Shown here piece by piece: positions 53,949-61,776 of a stretch of 64,000 nt of DNA. The notes under the pieces are model-generated. The model searched no databases and was not told the origin of the DNA. It saw nothing but the letters and a program-made list of their open reading frames with translations. This DNA is from an uncultured Alphaproteobacteria bacterium (GTDB lineage Bacteria > Pseudomonadota > Alphaproteobacteria > Micropepsales > Micropepsaceae), in the NCBI GenBank assembly GCA_902826695.1, contig CADEFU010000009.1:62001-126000 (forward strand). The letters are read 5' to 3'. Every line of letters starts with the position of its first letter. Position 1 is the stretch's first letter. Position numbers and translations under genes: made by a program.

Positions 53949-55021
53949 CGGCTCAAGCCTCCCGCGAGCGAAGGCATGTCCAATGCGGCGAAGCCGTAGT
54001 GCTTGAGCCAGCGCATGTCGCCTTCAAAGAAGGCGCGCAGGTCGGGGGCGCCATACTTTAGCATCGCCAAACGATCGAGGCCCATGCCCCAGGCGAAGCC
54101 TTGGTACTTCGCCGGATCGTGGCCGCACATTTCGATGACCTTCGGGTGGACCATGCCGCAGCCCAAGATTTCGAGCCAGTCATTGCCCTGCCCTAGCTTC
54201 ACTTCGCCACCGCTACGGTCGCAGCGGATGTCCACTTCGGCCGATGGCTCCGTGAATGGAAAGTGCGAGGGGCGGAAGCGCATCTCGACCTTCGGCACTT
54301 CGAACAATGCACGACAGAACTCTTCCAGTATCCACTTCAGGTGGCCCATGTGCGAGTTCTCGTCGATCACCAGGCCTTCGATCTGATGGAACATCGGCGT
54401 GTGGGTTTGGTCCGAGTCCATGCGGTAGACGCGGCCGGGGACGATGATGCGGATCGGCGGCTTCTGCGCCAGCATCGTGCGGACCTGAACCGGCGACGTG
54501 TGCGTGCGCAGCAGGTGGCGCGTGCCGTCGGCCTTCGCCTTCAGATAAAACGTGTCGTGCATCTGCCGCGCGGGATGCTCCGGCGGGATGTTCAGCTTCG
54601 TGAAGTTGTTGTCGTCGGTTTCGATATCCGGGCCTTCGGCGATCGCGAAGCCCATGTCGGCGAAGATGGCCGTCGCCTCGTCGAGGATTTGGCTGACCGG
54701 GTGGATGCGGCCTTGCATCTCGGGGCGCACGGGCAACGTCACGTCCACGCGTTCGGCCTTCAGCTTTGCCTCGAGCGCGACGTCGCCGAGCGCGCCTTTG
54801 CGGGCTGCGAGTGCTGCGGTTACGCGGTCGCGCATGCCGTTGATGATCGGCCCCTTGGCCTTGCGCTCGTCGGGCGTCATGGTGCCCAGCGTTTTCAGCG
54901 CTTCGCTGATCGAGCCTTTCTTGCCAAGCAAGTCGACGCGCGCGGCTTCGAGCGCGGCTTCATCACCCGCATCGGCGATGCGAGCGAGCGCTTCGTTTTC
55001 CAGTTTGCTCAAGTCTTGCAT
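53945..55021 (-). CDS. pheS: Phenylalanine--tRNA ligase alpha subunit
   Basis: A 358-residue catalytic subunit. Class II motif 2 is in [11 protein letters not shown] and motif 3 in [18 protein letters not shown]; the N-terminal coiled-coil is [20 protein letters not shown], and [19 protein letters not shown] marks the catalytic domain start. The ATG at 55021 ([15 protein letters not shown]) gives normal length; a 13-residue upstream extension is unlikely. The 101-base gap to rplT shows no Phe-rich leader peptide. Confidence 0.97.
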   Translation of the reverse strand: MQDLSKLENEALARIADAGDEAALEAARVDLLGKKGSISEALKTLGTMTPDERKAKGPIINGMRDRVTAALAARKGALGDVALEAKLKAERVDVTLPVRPEMQGRIHPVSQILDEATAIFADMGFAIAEGPDIETDDNNFTKLNIPPEHPARQMHDTFYLKAKADGTRHLLRTHTSPVQVRTMLAQKPPIRIIVPGRVYRMDSDQTHTPMFHQIEGLVIDENSHMGHLKWILEEFCRALFEVPKVEMRFRPSHFPFTEPSAEVDIRCDRSGGEVKLGQGNDWLEILGCGMVHPKVIEMCGHDPAKYQGFAWGMGLDRLAMLKYGAPDLRAFFEGDMRWLKHYGFAALDMPSLAGGLSR

Positions 55022-55122
55022 TTTACAACTCCGAATCGCTTCGCGCGTTTGCACGCGCATGTTCTCACGCTCCGGCCCGAAGGGTCAGAGGGCTCACGCG
55101 ATCCGAAGCGAGAATGGACTGC

Positions 55123-55482
55123 TTACGCCTTCGCCGCGCTTGCCGCCTGGTCGACCAGGGCCTTGAAGGCCTCGGGCTCGCGCACGGCGAGGTCTGCGAG
55201 AATCTTGCGGTCAACCGCAATCCCCGCAATCCCGAGGCCGTTGATAAATCGGCCGTAGGTCAGACCATGCTCGCGGACCGCGGCGTTGATGCGCTGAATC
55301 CAGAGCGCGCGGAAATTGCGCTTACGAAGCTTGCGGCCGATGTAGGAATACTGGCCGGCCTTATCGACGGCCGCGTTCGCGGTCGTGATGTTGTTCTTGC
55401 GACGGCCCTTAAAGCCCTTCGCTTGCTTCAAAACTTTCTTGCGGCGAGCGTGGCTCGGAACCGCGCGTGGTGCACGTGACAT
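55123..55482 (-). CDS. rplT: 50S ribosomal protein L20
   Basis: A 119-residue 23S rRNA-binding protein needed for early 50S assembly. It starts [20 protein letters not shown] and continues with [38 protein letters not shown] and YGRFINGL, all standard L20 blocks. AAGGA lies nine bases upstream. It follows rpmI by 12 bases, the usual order. Confidence 0.98.
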   Translation of the reverse strand: MSRAPRAVPSHARRKKVLKQAKGFKGRRKNNITTANAAVDKAGQYSYIGRKLRKRNFRALWIQRINAAVREHGLTYGRFINGLGIAGIAVDRKILADLAVREPEAFKALVDQAASAAKA

Positions 55483-55494
55483 GATTTATCGTCC

Positions 55495-55695
55495 TTACCG
55501 GTTATAGGGCATCCAAAGCTTTACGCGCGGCGTGTCACTCTCAGAGAGAATGAAGGTGCCGCGAGCGTGAAGCTTGCGCTTGGATGAGCGCCGGATGAGA
55601 CGGTGGCGTTTCATCACGCCGCCATGTTTGACCTTACCGGTGGCCGTCATTCTGAAGCGCTTTTTAGCGCCCGATTTTGTCTTCAACTTGGGCAT
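55495..55695 (-). CDS. rpmI: 50S ribosomal protein L35
   Basis: A 66-residue basic protein beginning MPKLKTKSGAKKRFRMTATG and ending in KLWMPYNR, the full L35 pattern. The ATG at 55695 is decided by the family start and by AAGGAG six bases upstream. It opens the run rpmI-rplT-pheS-ASCH-pheT-S41; infC, which often precedes it, is not here. Confidence 0.98.
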   Translation of the reverse strand: MPKLKTKSGAKKRFRMTATGKVKHGGVMKRHRLIRRSSKRKLHARGTFILSESDTPRVKLWMPYNR

Positions 55696-55843
55696 TTCGG
55701 TCTCCTTATGCTGGAACGCGTGTGAGCCGTTTCGGCTCGGAACCGCCTGGGCATGCCCCGCCCGGCCGTTCGTGAGGGGCGGGAAATAGCCTGAAGAGCC
55801 ACGGGAAAACAAGGGGGCGCGGCGGTTTAGCCCGGGTCGGGAG

Positions 55844-55862
55844 CCTCCTTATGTTAAGGAGG
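55844..55862 (+). promoter_or_regulatory. Hairpin hiding the kptA ribosome-binding site
   Basis: CCTCCTTA (55844-55851) pairs perfectly with TAAGGAGG (55855-55862) across a 3-base TGT loop. The right arm is a full anti-16S Shine-Dalgarno sequence ending four bases before the kptA ATG at 55866. The folded form would block ribosome binding. An ATG inside the loop region (55851) is in frame, so part of the hairpin could also be coding. Confidence 0.6.
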
Positions 55863-55865
55863 GCC

Positions 55866-56414
55866 ATGAAAGACCGGGACCTAACACAGTCCAGCAAGTT
55901 CTTGAGCCTGATCCTGCGCCACGAACCGGCCAAATTCGGCGTGAATTTGGACGAGGCCGGGTGGACTGAGGTGGAGGCCTTGCTGGCCGCTTGCCGGAGG
56001 CACGGGCGGGCGTTCGATCGGGCGTTGCTTGAGCAGATCGTCGCCACAAACGACAAGAAGCGGTTCTCGTTCGACGAAACGGGCACGCGCATTCGGGCCA
56101 ATCAGGGCCACTCGGTCGACGTGGATCTGGGGTACGAGGCGGCGTCACCGCCTGCCCTGCTCTATCACGGGACGGCGACGCGGTTCGTCGCTTCGATCCG
56201 GGCCGAGGGCCTCAAGAAGATGGCGCGGCATCACGTGCACCTTTCCGGGGATGAGACTACCGCACACGCCGTCGGACAACGGCACGGCAAACCTGCCGTG
56301 CTCGCGATCGATGCGGCAGCGATGGCGGGCGCAGGGTTCGCGTTCTTTATCTCGACGAACAAGGTTTGGCTCGTCGAGCACGTGCCGGCGGCCTTCATCC
56401 GGTTTCCGGACTAG
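55866..56414 (+). CDS. kptA: RNA 2'-phosphotransferase (Tpt1/KptA)
   Basis: A 182-residue enzyme that moves an internal RNA 2'-phosphate to NAD+, releasing ADP-ribose 1''-2'' cyclic phosphate and nicotinamide. Family blocks are SKFLSLILRHEPAKFGVNLD, RIRANQGHS, LYHGTATRFV, HHVHLSGDETTAHAVGQRHG and FFISTNKVWLVEHVP, with the Arg-His-Arg-Arg-type NAD+ contacts. Bacterial substrates are not well established. The start at 55866 follows the AGGAGG in the hairpin; an upstream ATG at 55851 would add five residues. It converges on a serine hydrolase gene with a 2-base gap. Confidence 0.93.
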   Translation: MKDRDLTQSSKFLSLILRHEPAKFGVNLDEAGWTEVEALLAACRRHGRAFDRALLEQIVATNDKKRFSFDETGTRIRANQGHSVDVDLGYEAASPPALLYHGTATRFVASIRAEGLKKMARHHVHLSGDETTAHAVGQRHGKPAVLAIDAAAMAGAGFAFFISTNKVWLVEHVPAAFIRFPD

Positions 56415-56416
56415 CG

Positions 56417-58294
56417 CTACTCCCAGAAGCGGATGCCGATCCAACCGTTTGCGAAGAAGTGCGCCGCAAGTCCCAGCATGCCCAGCGATATCAGGAATGC
56501 GGCCGCGCGCGACGGCTTGGTGCTGCCGGTGTTGGCGATCGATAGTATGAGGCCGAGGGCAGCGAACGCTGGCCACGCGAACGACGCGCCATAGATCGCA
56601 TAAGTTGCTGCATTCGGCCGTCCCAGCAATTCTACGGCCTGGTAGCCCGCGTTCGCGACGATCAGGAAGACACCCAGCATCGTCAGGAGGCTCAACACCG
56701 AGAACGTGGGTGCCCAGCGCATCGTTGCGGCAAGAGGGCCCGTCGAGCGACGCCAGTTTGGGACCAGCATGCGAATGGGCCGCGTCACGATCGACAACAG
56801 TGCGATCGCGATGGCCAGTCCCGCACCCGCGAGCATCGCCGCAAGGCTTGCGAGTTCGGTTTGCGTGAACTGGCGCATCACTTCGCGCCCGGTGCTGAAT
56901 TCGCGCTGGCCTTCGGGCGTCGTATAAAAGATGAGCGTCGCCTCCGGGCGCTCTTCTCTGCGGAACATGTTGCTGCCGATGCCGATGCGCTCCGCGCCCA
57001 GTGCGTTGACGCGGCCGTTCGACTGCAGCGAAACCTCGTTTGGATAAAGGCCCACGAGCGCATTCATAAATAGATGCCGCTGGGCAACGGCGTAGTAGTA
57101 GCCCGTGTAGGGCGCGAATTCTTGGCCTGGTTTGACTTCGGGCGGGTTCGCCGCCGATTGGAAATCCCGCCCCAAATAGAGCGTTATCAGCTCGAGCGCG
57201 TCCGCGTTTGCGCGACCGCCGTTGACGAGCAGCACGTAGCCCTTACGTTGCTGCGGCCAATAGACGTAAGCGGACTCGAACCCGTCGATGCCTCCGTTGT
57301 GGCCGTAGACGATGAAGTTCGTTTGCGGGGCGTAGAAAACGCCTAGTCCGTAGCCGTAGCCGAGGCCAGCCTTGGCCGCGAGCGTGCTTTGGGGACGCTC
57401 CATACGCGCAACCGATTCCGGCGTGACGATCTGTGCGCCCTGTTGTGTCTTGCCGCGATTGTTCATGAAGATGACGAACTTCGCGAGATCGGACGCGGTC
57501 GTCAGCATGCTGCCCGCAGCCGAAATGCCTATGCCGTGGTAGGGGATCTCGGTCTTGCCGTCGACGTCGTAGCTTTTGGAGAGGTTCGCGCTCATCGCGT
57601 CGGTCAGCGCGAATTCGCTGCTGTTCATGCCGAGGGGACCCAGAATGCGCCCGCGCATTTGCTCCGCGTAGGGTGCGCCGCCGATCTGCTCCAGGATAGC
57701 GCCCATCACACCGGGGCCAACGTTCGAATAGGCCATATAGCGACCGGGTTGCCAGCGCGAAACGCGCAGCCTGCGCGTGATTCCGAGGTCGCGGCCAATC
57801 TCGTCGCGGGGGTTCAGCCGCACGACGTCCGGGAAGCGGAGGTCGTGCCACCCCGTGGTGTGTTCCATCAGATGCACGATGCGAACGGGTTCCGTTTGTT
57901 CCCACGGATTGTCGAAGCCGATGCCCGGTGCGACTTCTGCGAGGCGCGCGTCCAAACTGAGCTTGCCTTCCTCGACCATCGTCATCGCGAGCAAACCGGT
58001 GAACGACTTCGTGATCGAGCCGGCGCGGAAGATCGTTTCGTCCGTGACCGGTGCCTTCGCTTTCAGGTCGCGGTAGCCGTAGCCTTTCGTCCAGACAACT
58101 TTGTTGTCTTCTATAACGGCGATGGCAGCGCCCGGCGTTTCGCCTTTCTTGAGCGCCTCTTCAAGACGCGCGTCCAGTTCGGCCAGCGTTCTGGGCGCCT
58201 TCGGCAAGGCGGGCTCAGCGCCAACCGGCTCGATCAGCCCCGCCAAGAGCAAGATCATCAATAACGGCCGGAGCAGACTTGTCCGAACTTCCAT
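56417..58294 (-). CDS. Serine hydrolase, beta-lactamase fold, with C-terminal membrane domain
   Basis: A 625-residue protein. A hydrophobic N-terminal signal is followed by a class C beta-lactamase/DD-peptidase-like domain with Ser-Ile-Thr-Lys in AGSITKSF (SxxK), YSNVGPGV (YxN) and IVYGHNGGIDGFES (HxG). The last 160 residues carry about four to five membrane segments (ASLAAMLAGAGLAIAIALLS and later helices), so the catalytic part would be held at the periplasmic face. The ATG at 58294 follows GAGGG. It diverges from marR, and a GTAAG/CTTAC palindrome lies 47 bases upstream. Confidence 0.85.
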   Translation of the reverse strand: MEVRTSLLRPLLMILLLAGLIEPVGAEPALPKAPRTLAELDARLEEALKKGETPGAAIAVIEDNKVVWTKGYGYRDLKAKAPVTDETIFRAGSITKSFTGLLAMTMVEEGKLSLDARLAEVAPGIGFDNPWEQTEPVRIVHLMEHTTGWHDLRFPDVVRLNPRDEIGRDLGITRRLRVSRWQPGRYMAYSNVGPGVMGAILEQIGGAPYAEQMRGRILGPLGMNSSEFALTDAMSANLSKSYDVDGKTEIPYHGIGISAAGSMLTTASDLAKFVIFMNNRGKTQQGAQIVTPESVARMERPQSTLAAKAGLGYGYGLGVFYAPQTNFIVYGHNGGIDGFESAYVYWPQQRKGYVLLVNGGRANADALELITLYLGRDFQSAANPPEVKPGQEFAPYTGYYYAVAQRHLFMNALVGLYPNEVSLQSNGRVNALGAERIGIGSNMFRREERPEATLIFYTTPEGQREFSTGREVMRQFTQTELASLAAMLAGAGLAIAIALLSIVTRPIRMLVPNWRRSTGPLAATMRWAPTFSVLSLLTMLGVFLIVANAGYQAVELLGRPNAATYAIYGASFAWPAFAALGLILSIANTGSTKPSRAAAFLISLGMLGLAAHFFANGWIGIRFWE

Positions 58295-58340
58295 CGATGC
58301 GACCCTCACCGCGCATTCTCGACAATACGCGCGAATTAGC

Positions 58341-58352
58341 GTAAGCTCTTAC
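58341..58352. promoter_or_regulatory. Operator-like palindrome between serine hydrolase and marR
   Basis: CGTAAG and CTTACG face each other around CT in the divergent gap; the core GTAAGCTCTTAC covers 58341-58352. It ends five bases before the marR ATG and lies 47 bases upstream of the hydrolase start. The same core occurs at 60354-60365 before the second hydrolase gene. A MarR dimer site controlling all three genes is the natural reading. Confidence 0.7.
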
Positions 58353-58356
58353 GTAC

Positions 58357-58872
58357 ATGTCAAGAGACTTCCCCTCACGTTCCGGTGGCGCAGCCATCGG
58401 TGCGCGGCTTCGCCGCCTGTCGGACCGGATCGATCGCGAGGCGGACGGGCTCTACTCAGCTTTTGGGATCGACTTCGAGCAGCGGTGGTTCGGGGTTATG
58501 AACCAGCTTGCGCTGAATAAGGCTATGAGTGTGAGCGATCTCGCTACGGCGCTTGGCGTGACACATGTCGCGGTCAGTCAGACGCGCGCGGCGCTCATTG
58601 CGCGGAAGCTCATATCGACGGCGGACGACCCGGGCGATGCGCGGCGGCGCGTGCTGACGTTGAGCGCTCAAGGGCGAAAGCTGGTAAAGGAGCTCGGCCT
58701 GCTGTGGGAGGCGCTGAACGATGCGGCGCGCGAAGTCGACCGCGAAGCTGGCGGCGTTGCGGTGGCGCTGGCGCGGCTCGAGGCGGCGCTCGACAAGCGC
58801 AGCTTGGCGGCGCGGGTTCGAATGAAGCTCGATGCACCGGCAAAACAGCGCGCACCTGCCTCGCGCATTTAG
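58357..58872 (+). CDS. MarR-family transcriptional regulator
   Basis: A 171-residue regulator with a winged helix-turn-helix: NQLALNKAMSVSDLATALGV, then THVAVSQTRAALIARKLIST as recognition helix and wing DDPGDARRRVLTLSAQGRKL. The R-R-R-V-L-x-L-x-x-x-G wing is typical MarR. N- and C-terminal helices would form the dimer interface. No ribosome-binding site precedes the ATG and the palindrome ends five bases before it, suggesting a leaderless or very short leader. Its stop overlaps the second serine hydrolase gene by four bases. Confidence 0.88.
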   Translation: MSRDFPSRSGGAAIGARLRRLSDRIDREADGLYSAFGIDFEQRWFGVMNQLALNKAMSVSDLATALGVTHVAVSQTRAALIARKLISTADDPGDARRRVLTLSAQGRKLVKELGLLWEALNDAAREVDREAGGVAVALARLEAALDKRSLAARVRMKLDAPAKQRAPASRI

Positions 58873-60314
58873 CGTGCGGATAGTTCACCAATGTGCCGTT
58901 CGGCGTCGGCGTCGCCGGGTTCCTTGACGAGGTAGGTCCGGTAGGCGCTCAACGCGTCCGCGCGCTGGCCGGCGATGCGCAGTGCTTCGGCGAGGCTCCA
59001 GAGCGCACTCGACGACTCGGGAAAGATTTCTACGTTGAAGCGCAACAGAGCGAGGCCCGCTTTGGCGTTGCCTTGATGCACGAACTTCATTCCATATGTA
59101 TCGATGAGAAACTCGCGCGCCTTGCGGGCGGGATCGCGACGCGCGTAGAGCGCGCGCGCTTCGGCCGCATCGCGCGCGAAGGCGTCGATCAGGGCTCGCG
59201 TGAAGTAGTAGTCGCGCAGCCCGTCGTGCTCGCCTGCCGCTTCGCGCTTCATCCAGTTGCTGAGATCGTAGAAGGTTTCGACTTCGCCGTTCATGAGTAT
59301 GACGCAGGTCAGGCCCCGCCCCTCGAACATCATCAACTCGGCTGCGATGCCGTAGTGCCCGCCGTTGTGTCCCACGATCCGCTGCGCGCCCAAGGATTCT
59401 TCCATCGTGCCGTAGCCATAGCGGCCGCTTCTGAAGGCGATACGGCCCTGAAGCCAGGCACGTGTGAGTTCCGGCTTCAGCAGCCGGCCGCGACCGATCG
59501 CATCGGCGAACCTCTGCATGTCGTCCACCGTCGAGTAGCAGCCACCCGCTGCGACAGGCGCGAGCCCATCAGTTTCGGTTGCGTCGCGCCAGACGCCGGG
59601 GCGCTTGAGATCGCGCGCATAGGCCCGCGCAAATCCGGCAGGACGACCACGCGGAACGACGAAGCCCGTGCCGTTCATGCCGAGCGGCGCGAAAATCGTT
59701 GCATGGCAATGGTCCGCGTAGGGCATGCCGGAGAGCCGTTCGATCAGTGCGCCCAGGATGATGAAGCCGTCGTTGCTGTAGGAGAAGGCCGCACCGGGGA
59801 CCGCGTCCGGCGCCTTGGCGGCGAACGTGTGAACGATTTGCGTCTGCGTCGCGGTCGGCGGAAGCTTGGCCGCGGTGACGCGGTAGTGGTTGCCGATACC
59901 GGCCATGTGCGTGAGCAGCTGCGCGAGTGTGACGGACTGCGCGACCGCCGGGTTCGGATAGTCCGGCCAATGCTTTCCAAGCTTGTCGTCAAGCGCAATG
60001 CGCCCGCTTTCGACGAAACGCATGATCGAAAGCGACGTGAACATCTTGCCGACGGAGGCAAGGTTGAAGTGCGTTTCCGGGGTGTTTGCGAGGTTTCTTT
60101 CGCGATCGGCGAGACCGAACGCGGCGCGGAACAGGGGCCTGCCGTTCTCGACGAGTAGAACGGCACCGCTTAGATCGCCGGCACGGGCGAGTTCCTCACA
60201 GTGGGCCCGAAGACGGCTTGCCAGCGATTGGACATTTACTGCGCCAACCGCAGCGCCCGCCGCCAGAAGTGCGGCGCCGGATAGCGCCGTGCGCCGGGTG
60301 AGAGAAAAACGCAT
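58869..60314 (-). CDS. Tat-exported serine hydrolase, beta-lactamase fold, with TPR-like tail
   Basis: A 481-residue protein with a twin-arginine signal (SLTRRTALSGAALLAAGAA). The catalytic domain holds Ser-Val-Gly-Lys in LASVGKMFT (SxxK), YSNDGFII (YxN) and IVGHNGGHYGIA (HxG). The C-terminal 110 residues look like two or three TPR helices (GNAKAGLALLRFNVEIFPES, GQRADALSAYRTYL). The start follows GAGGAC. A perfect GTAAGCGCTTAC palindrome lies 40 bases upstream. It is a distant relative of the 56417-58294 product, with the same motifs but a different tail. Confidence 0.87.
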   Translation of the reverse strand: MRFSLTRRTALSGAALLAAGAAVGAVNVQSLASRLRAHCEELARAGDLSGAVLLVENGRPLFRAAFGLADRERNLANTPETHFNLASVGKMFTSLSIMRFVESGRIALDDKLGKHWPDYPNPAVAQSVTLAQLLTHMAGIGNHYRVTAAKLPPTATQTQIVHTFAAKAPDAVPGAAFSYSNDGFIILGALIERLSGMPYADHCHATIFAPLGMNGTGFVVPRGRPAGFARAYARDLKRPGVWRDATETDGLAPVAAGGCYSTVDDMQRFADAIGRGRLLKPELTRAWLQGRIAFRSGRYGYGTMEESLGAQRIVGHNGGHYGIAAELMMFEGRGLTCVILMNGEVETFYDLSNWMKREAAGEHDGLRDYYFTRALIDAFARDAAEARALYARRDPARKAREFLIDTYGMKFVHQGNAKAGLALLRFNVEIFPESSSALWSLAEALRIAGQRADALSAYRTYLVKEPGDADAERHIGELSAR

Positions 60315-60353
60315 GAGGCAGTCCTCGATCTTGTTTTCGTCCGGCGCCAGTAC

Positions 60354-60365
60354 GTAAGCGCTTAC
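60354..60365. promoter_or_regulatory. Second operator-like palindrome, upstream of Tat serine hydrolase
   Basis: GTAAGCGCTTAC is a perfect 12-base palindrome 40 bases before the minus-strand start at 60314. Its half-sites are the same as those at 58341-58352. Both palindromes are also followed on the plus strand by ATGTCAAGA within 4-5 bases, so a longer stretch is shared; at the first site this is the marR start codon. Confidence 0.7.
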
Positions 60366-60456
60366 TCTTTATGTCAAGAAAGCGTCGTTCACAATTCGGT
60401 GCGCGGGCCCATCGAGAACGAAAGCGGGCGACTCGATCGAGCCGCCCGCTCCGAGG

Positions 60457-61776
60457 TTACGCTCTGCGACTAGACAAGACTTCCCAACGCCAAACCATGC
60501 CGATTCCGGCGGCGGCGAGACCGGCGGCGAGGCCGATCCAGACGCCCAAGCCCTGCATGCCCGCCCAGATTCCAAGGCCCCAGGCGAGCGCGAAGCCGAC
60601 GAGCCAGTAGCTCAAGCCCGCGATCCACATCGGAACCTGTGCGTCCTTCATGCCGCGCAAGCTCATCTGCGCAGTCACCTGCAGCGCGTCGAAGAGCTGG
60701 AAGATTGCGGCGACATAGAGGAACGTTACCGTGAGCATCACAACTTCGGCGTTCTTCGGGTTCGCCGTCGGCACGTAAACGCTGGTCAGCGTGTGCGGGA
60801 TCAACGCGATCACCGCGGCGCAGACGAGCATGAAGCCCGCGCCGCACGCGATCGCCGTATAGCCAGCGCGGCGCGCGGCCCCCATGTTGCGCGCTCCCGC
60901 GTGCAAGCCCACGCGGACGGTCGCAGCCAGCCCGATGCCGAGCGGCACCATGAACGTGACCGAACCCACGTTCATGGCGATCTGGTGCGCCGCAACGCTT
61001 ACCGCGCCGAACGTGCCCATCATCAACGTCGCTGCGTTGAACAACATCGCCTCGAAGAGCATGGAGGCACCCATCGGCGCGCCAAGGCGAAAGACCTCAA
61101 CGAACTTCGCGCGGTCGAAGCGGAAGAAGCGGTGCAACAGGTGGTACTTTCTGAATGACGGTGCGAACAGGAAGAACACCAGCATCGCAAAGAAGGAGAA
61201 CGCATACGCGATGGCGCTCGCGATGCCCGCACCCTGCACGCCCAAGGCCGGCGCGCCGAGATTGCCGTAGATCAAAACGTAGTTGAGCGCGATGTTGACG
61301 AGCAACGCCAAGACCGCGACGACGAGGACCGCGTTCTGCTTGCCGATTGCCGCCGCGAATCCGCGCAGCACGCCAAAACCCAGCGCGAACGGCAGACCGA
61401 AGGCGACGGCGTGAACCCAGGGTTCCGCCATCACCGCGATCTTCGGTTCTTGACCGAGCGCGATCAACATCGGTCTTGCCCAGATGAGGATCGTCATCAG
61501 AGGCAGCGACATGAGGGCGACCGCCCACAACCCCATGCGTACGGCAGAACGCACGCGTGCGCGGTCGTTCGGATGGGCGCCCAAAGTCTGAGCCACAATC
61601 GGCGAGACCGCCATCACCGGGCCGTAGCCGACGAGCCAGGTGAAGTAGAACAGCACTGCGCCGACGCTGGTCGCGGCGATCGCCTCATGCCCCAGCTCGC
61701 CGACCATGATAACGTCGGCGGTGAGCGCGCCGATTTGGGCGAGTTGCATCGCGATGAGCGGCCCGGCCAGCTTCAA
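60457..61776 (-). CDS. MATE-family efflux transporter (start problem, possible frameshift)
   Basis: About 439 residues with twelve membrane segments in two bundles, opening KLAGPLIAMQLAQIGALTAD and containing SPIVAQTLGAHPNDRAR and AHQIAMNVGSVTFMVPLGIG, standard for MATE drug/cation antiporters. The first start codon in frame is TTG at 61776, with no ribosome-binding site. Upstream, the frame stays open with a plausible amphipathic MATE N-terminus (PWLDETRDLLKLAGP) to a TAG at 61900-61902, but holds no ATG, GTG or TTG. ATGs at 61871 and 61859 are in another frame, so a one- or two-base shift is likely. Confidence 0.82.
   Translation of the reverse strand: MKLAGPLIAMQLAQIGALTADVIMVGELGHEAIAATSVGAVLFYFTWLVGYGPVMAVSPIVAQTLGAHPNDRARVRSAVRMGLWAVALMSLPLMTILIWARPMLIALGQEPKIAVMAEPWVHAVAFGLPFALGFGVLRGFAAAIGKQNAVLVVAVLALLVNIALNYVLIYGNLGAPALGVQGAGIASAIAYAFSFFAMLVFFLFAPSFRKYHLLHRFFRFDRAKFVEVFRLGAPMGASMLFEAMLFNAATLMMGTFGAVSVAAHQIAMNVGSVTFMVPLGIGLAATVRVGLHAGARNMGAARRAGYTAIACGAGFMLVCAAVIALIPHTLTSVYVPTANPKNAEVVMLTVTFLYVAAIFQLFDALQVTAQMSLRGMKDAQVPMWIAGLSYWLVGFALAWGLGIWAGMQGLGVWIGLAAGLAAAGIGMVWRWEVLSSRRA

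Noticed and set aside
55022..55122. Attenuator with a Phe-rich leader peptide before pheS
   Set aside because: The only short frame in the gap has no Phe codons and no terminator/antiterminator pair is visible.
60371..60610. Plus-strand frame beginning like MarR (MSRKRRSQFGAR)
   Set aside because: The likeness to the marR start is only a few residues; the rest is antisense to the MATE gene and carries no helix-turn-helix.
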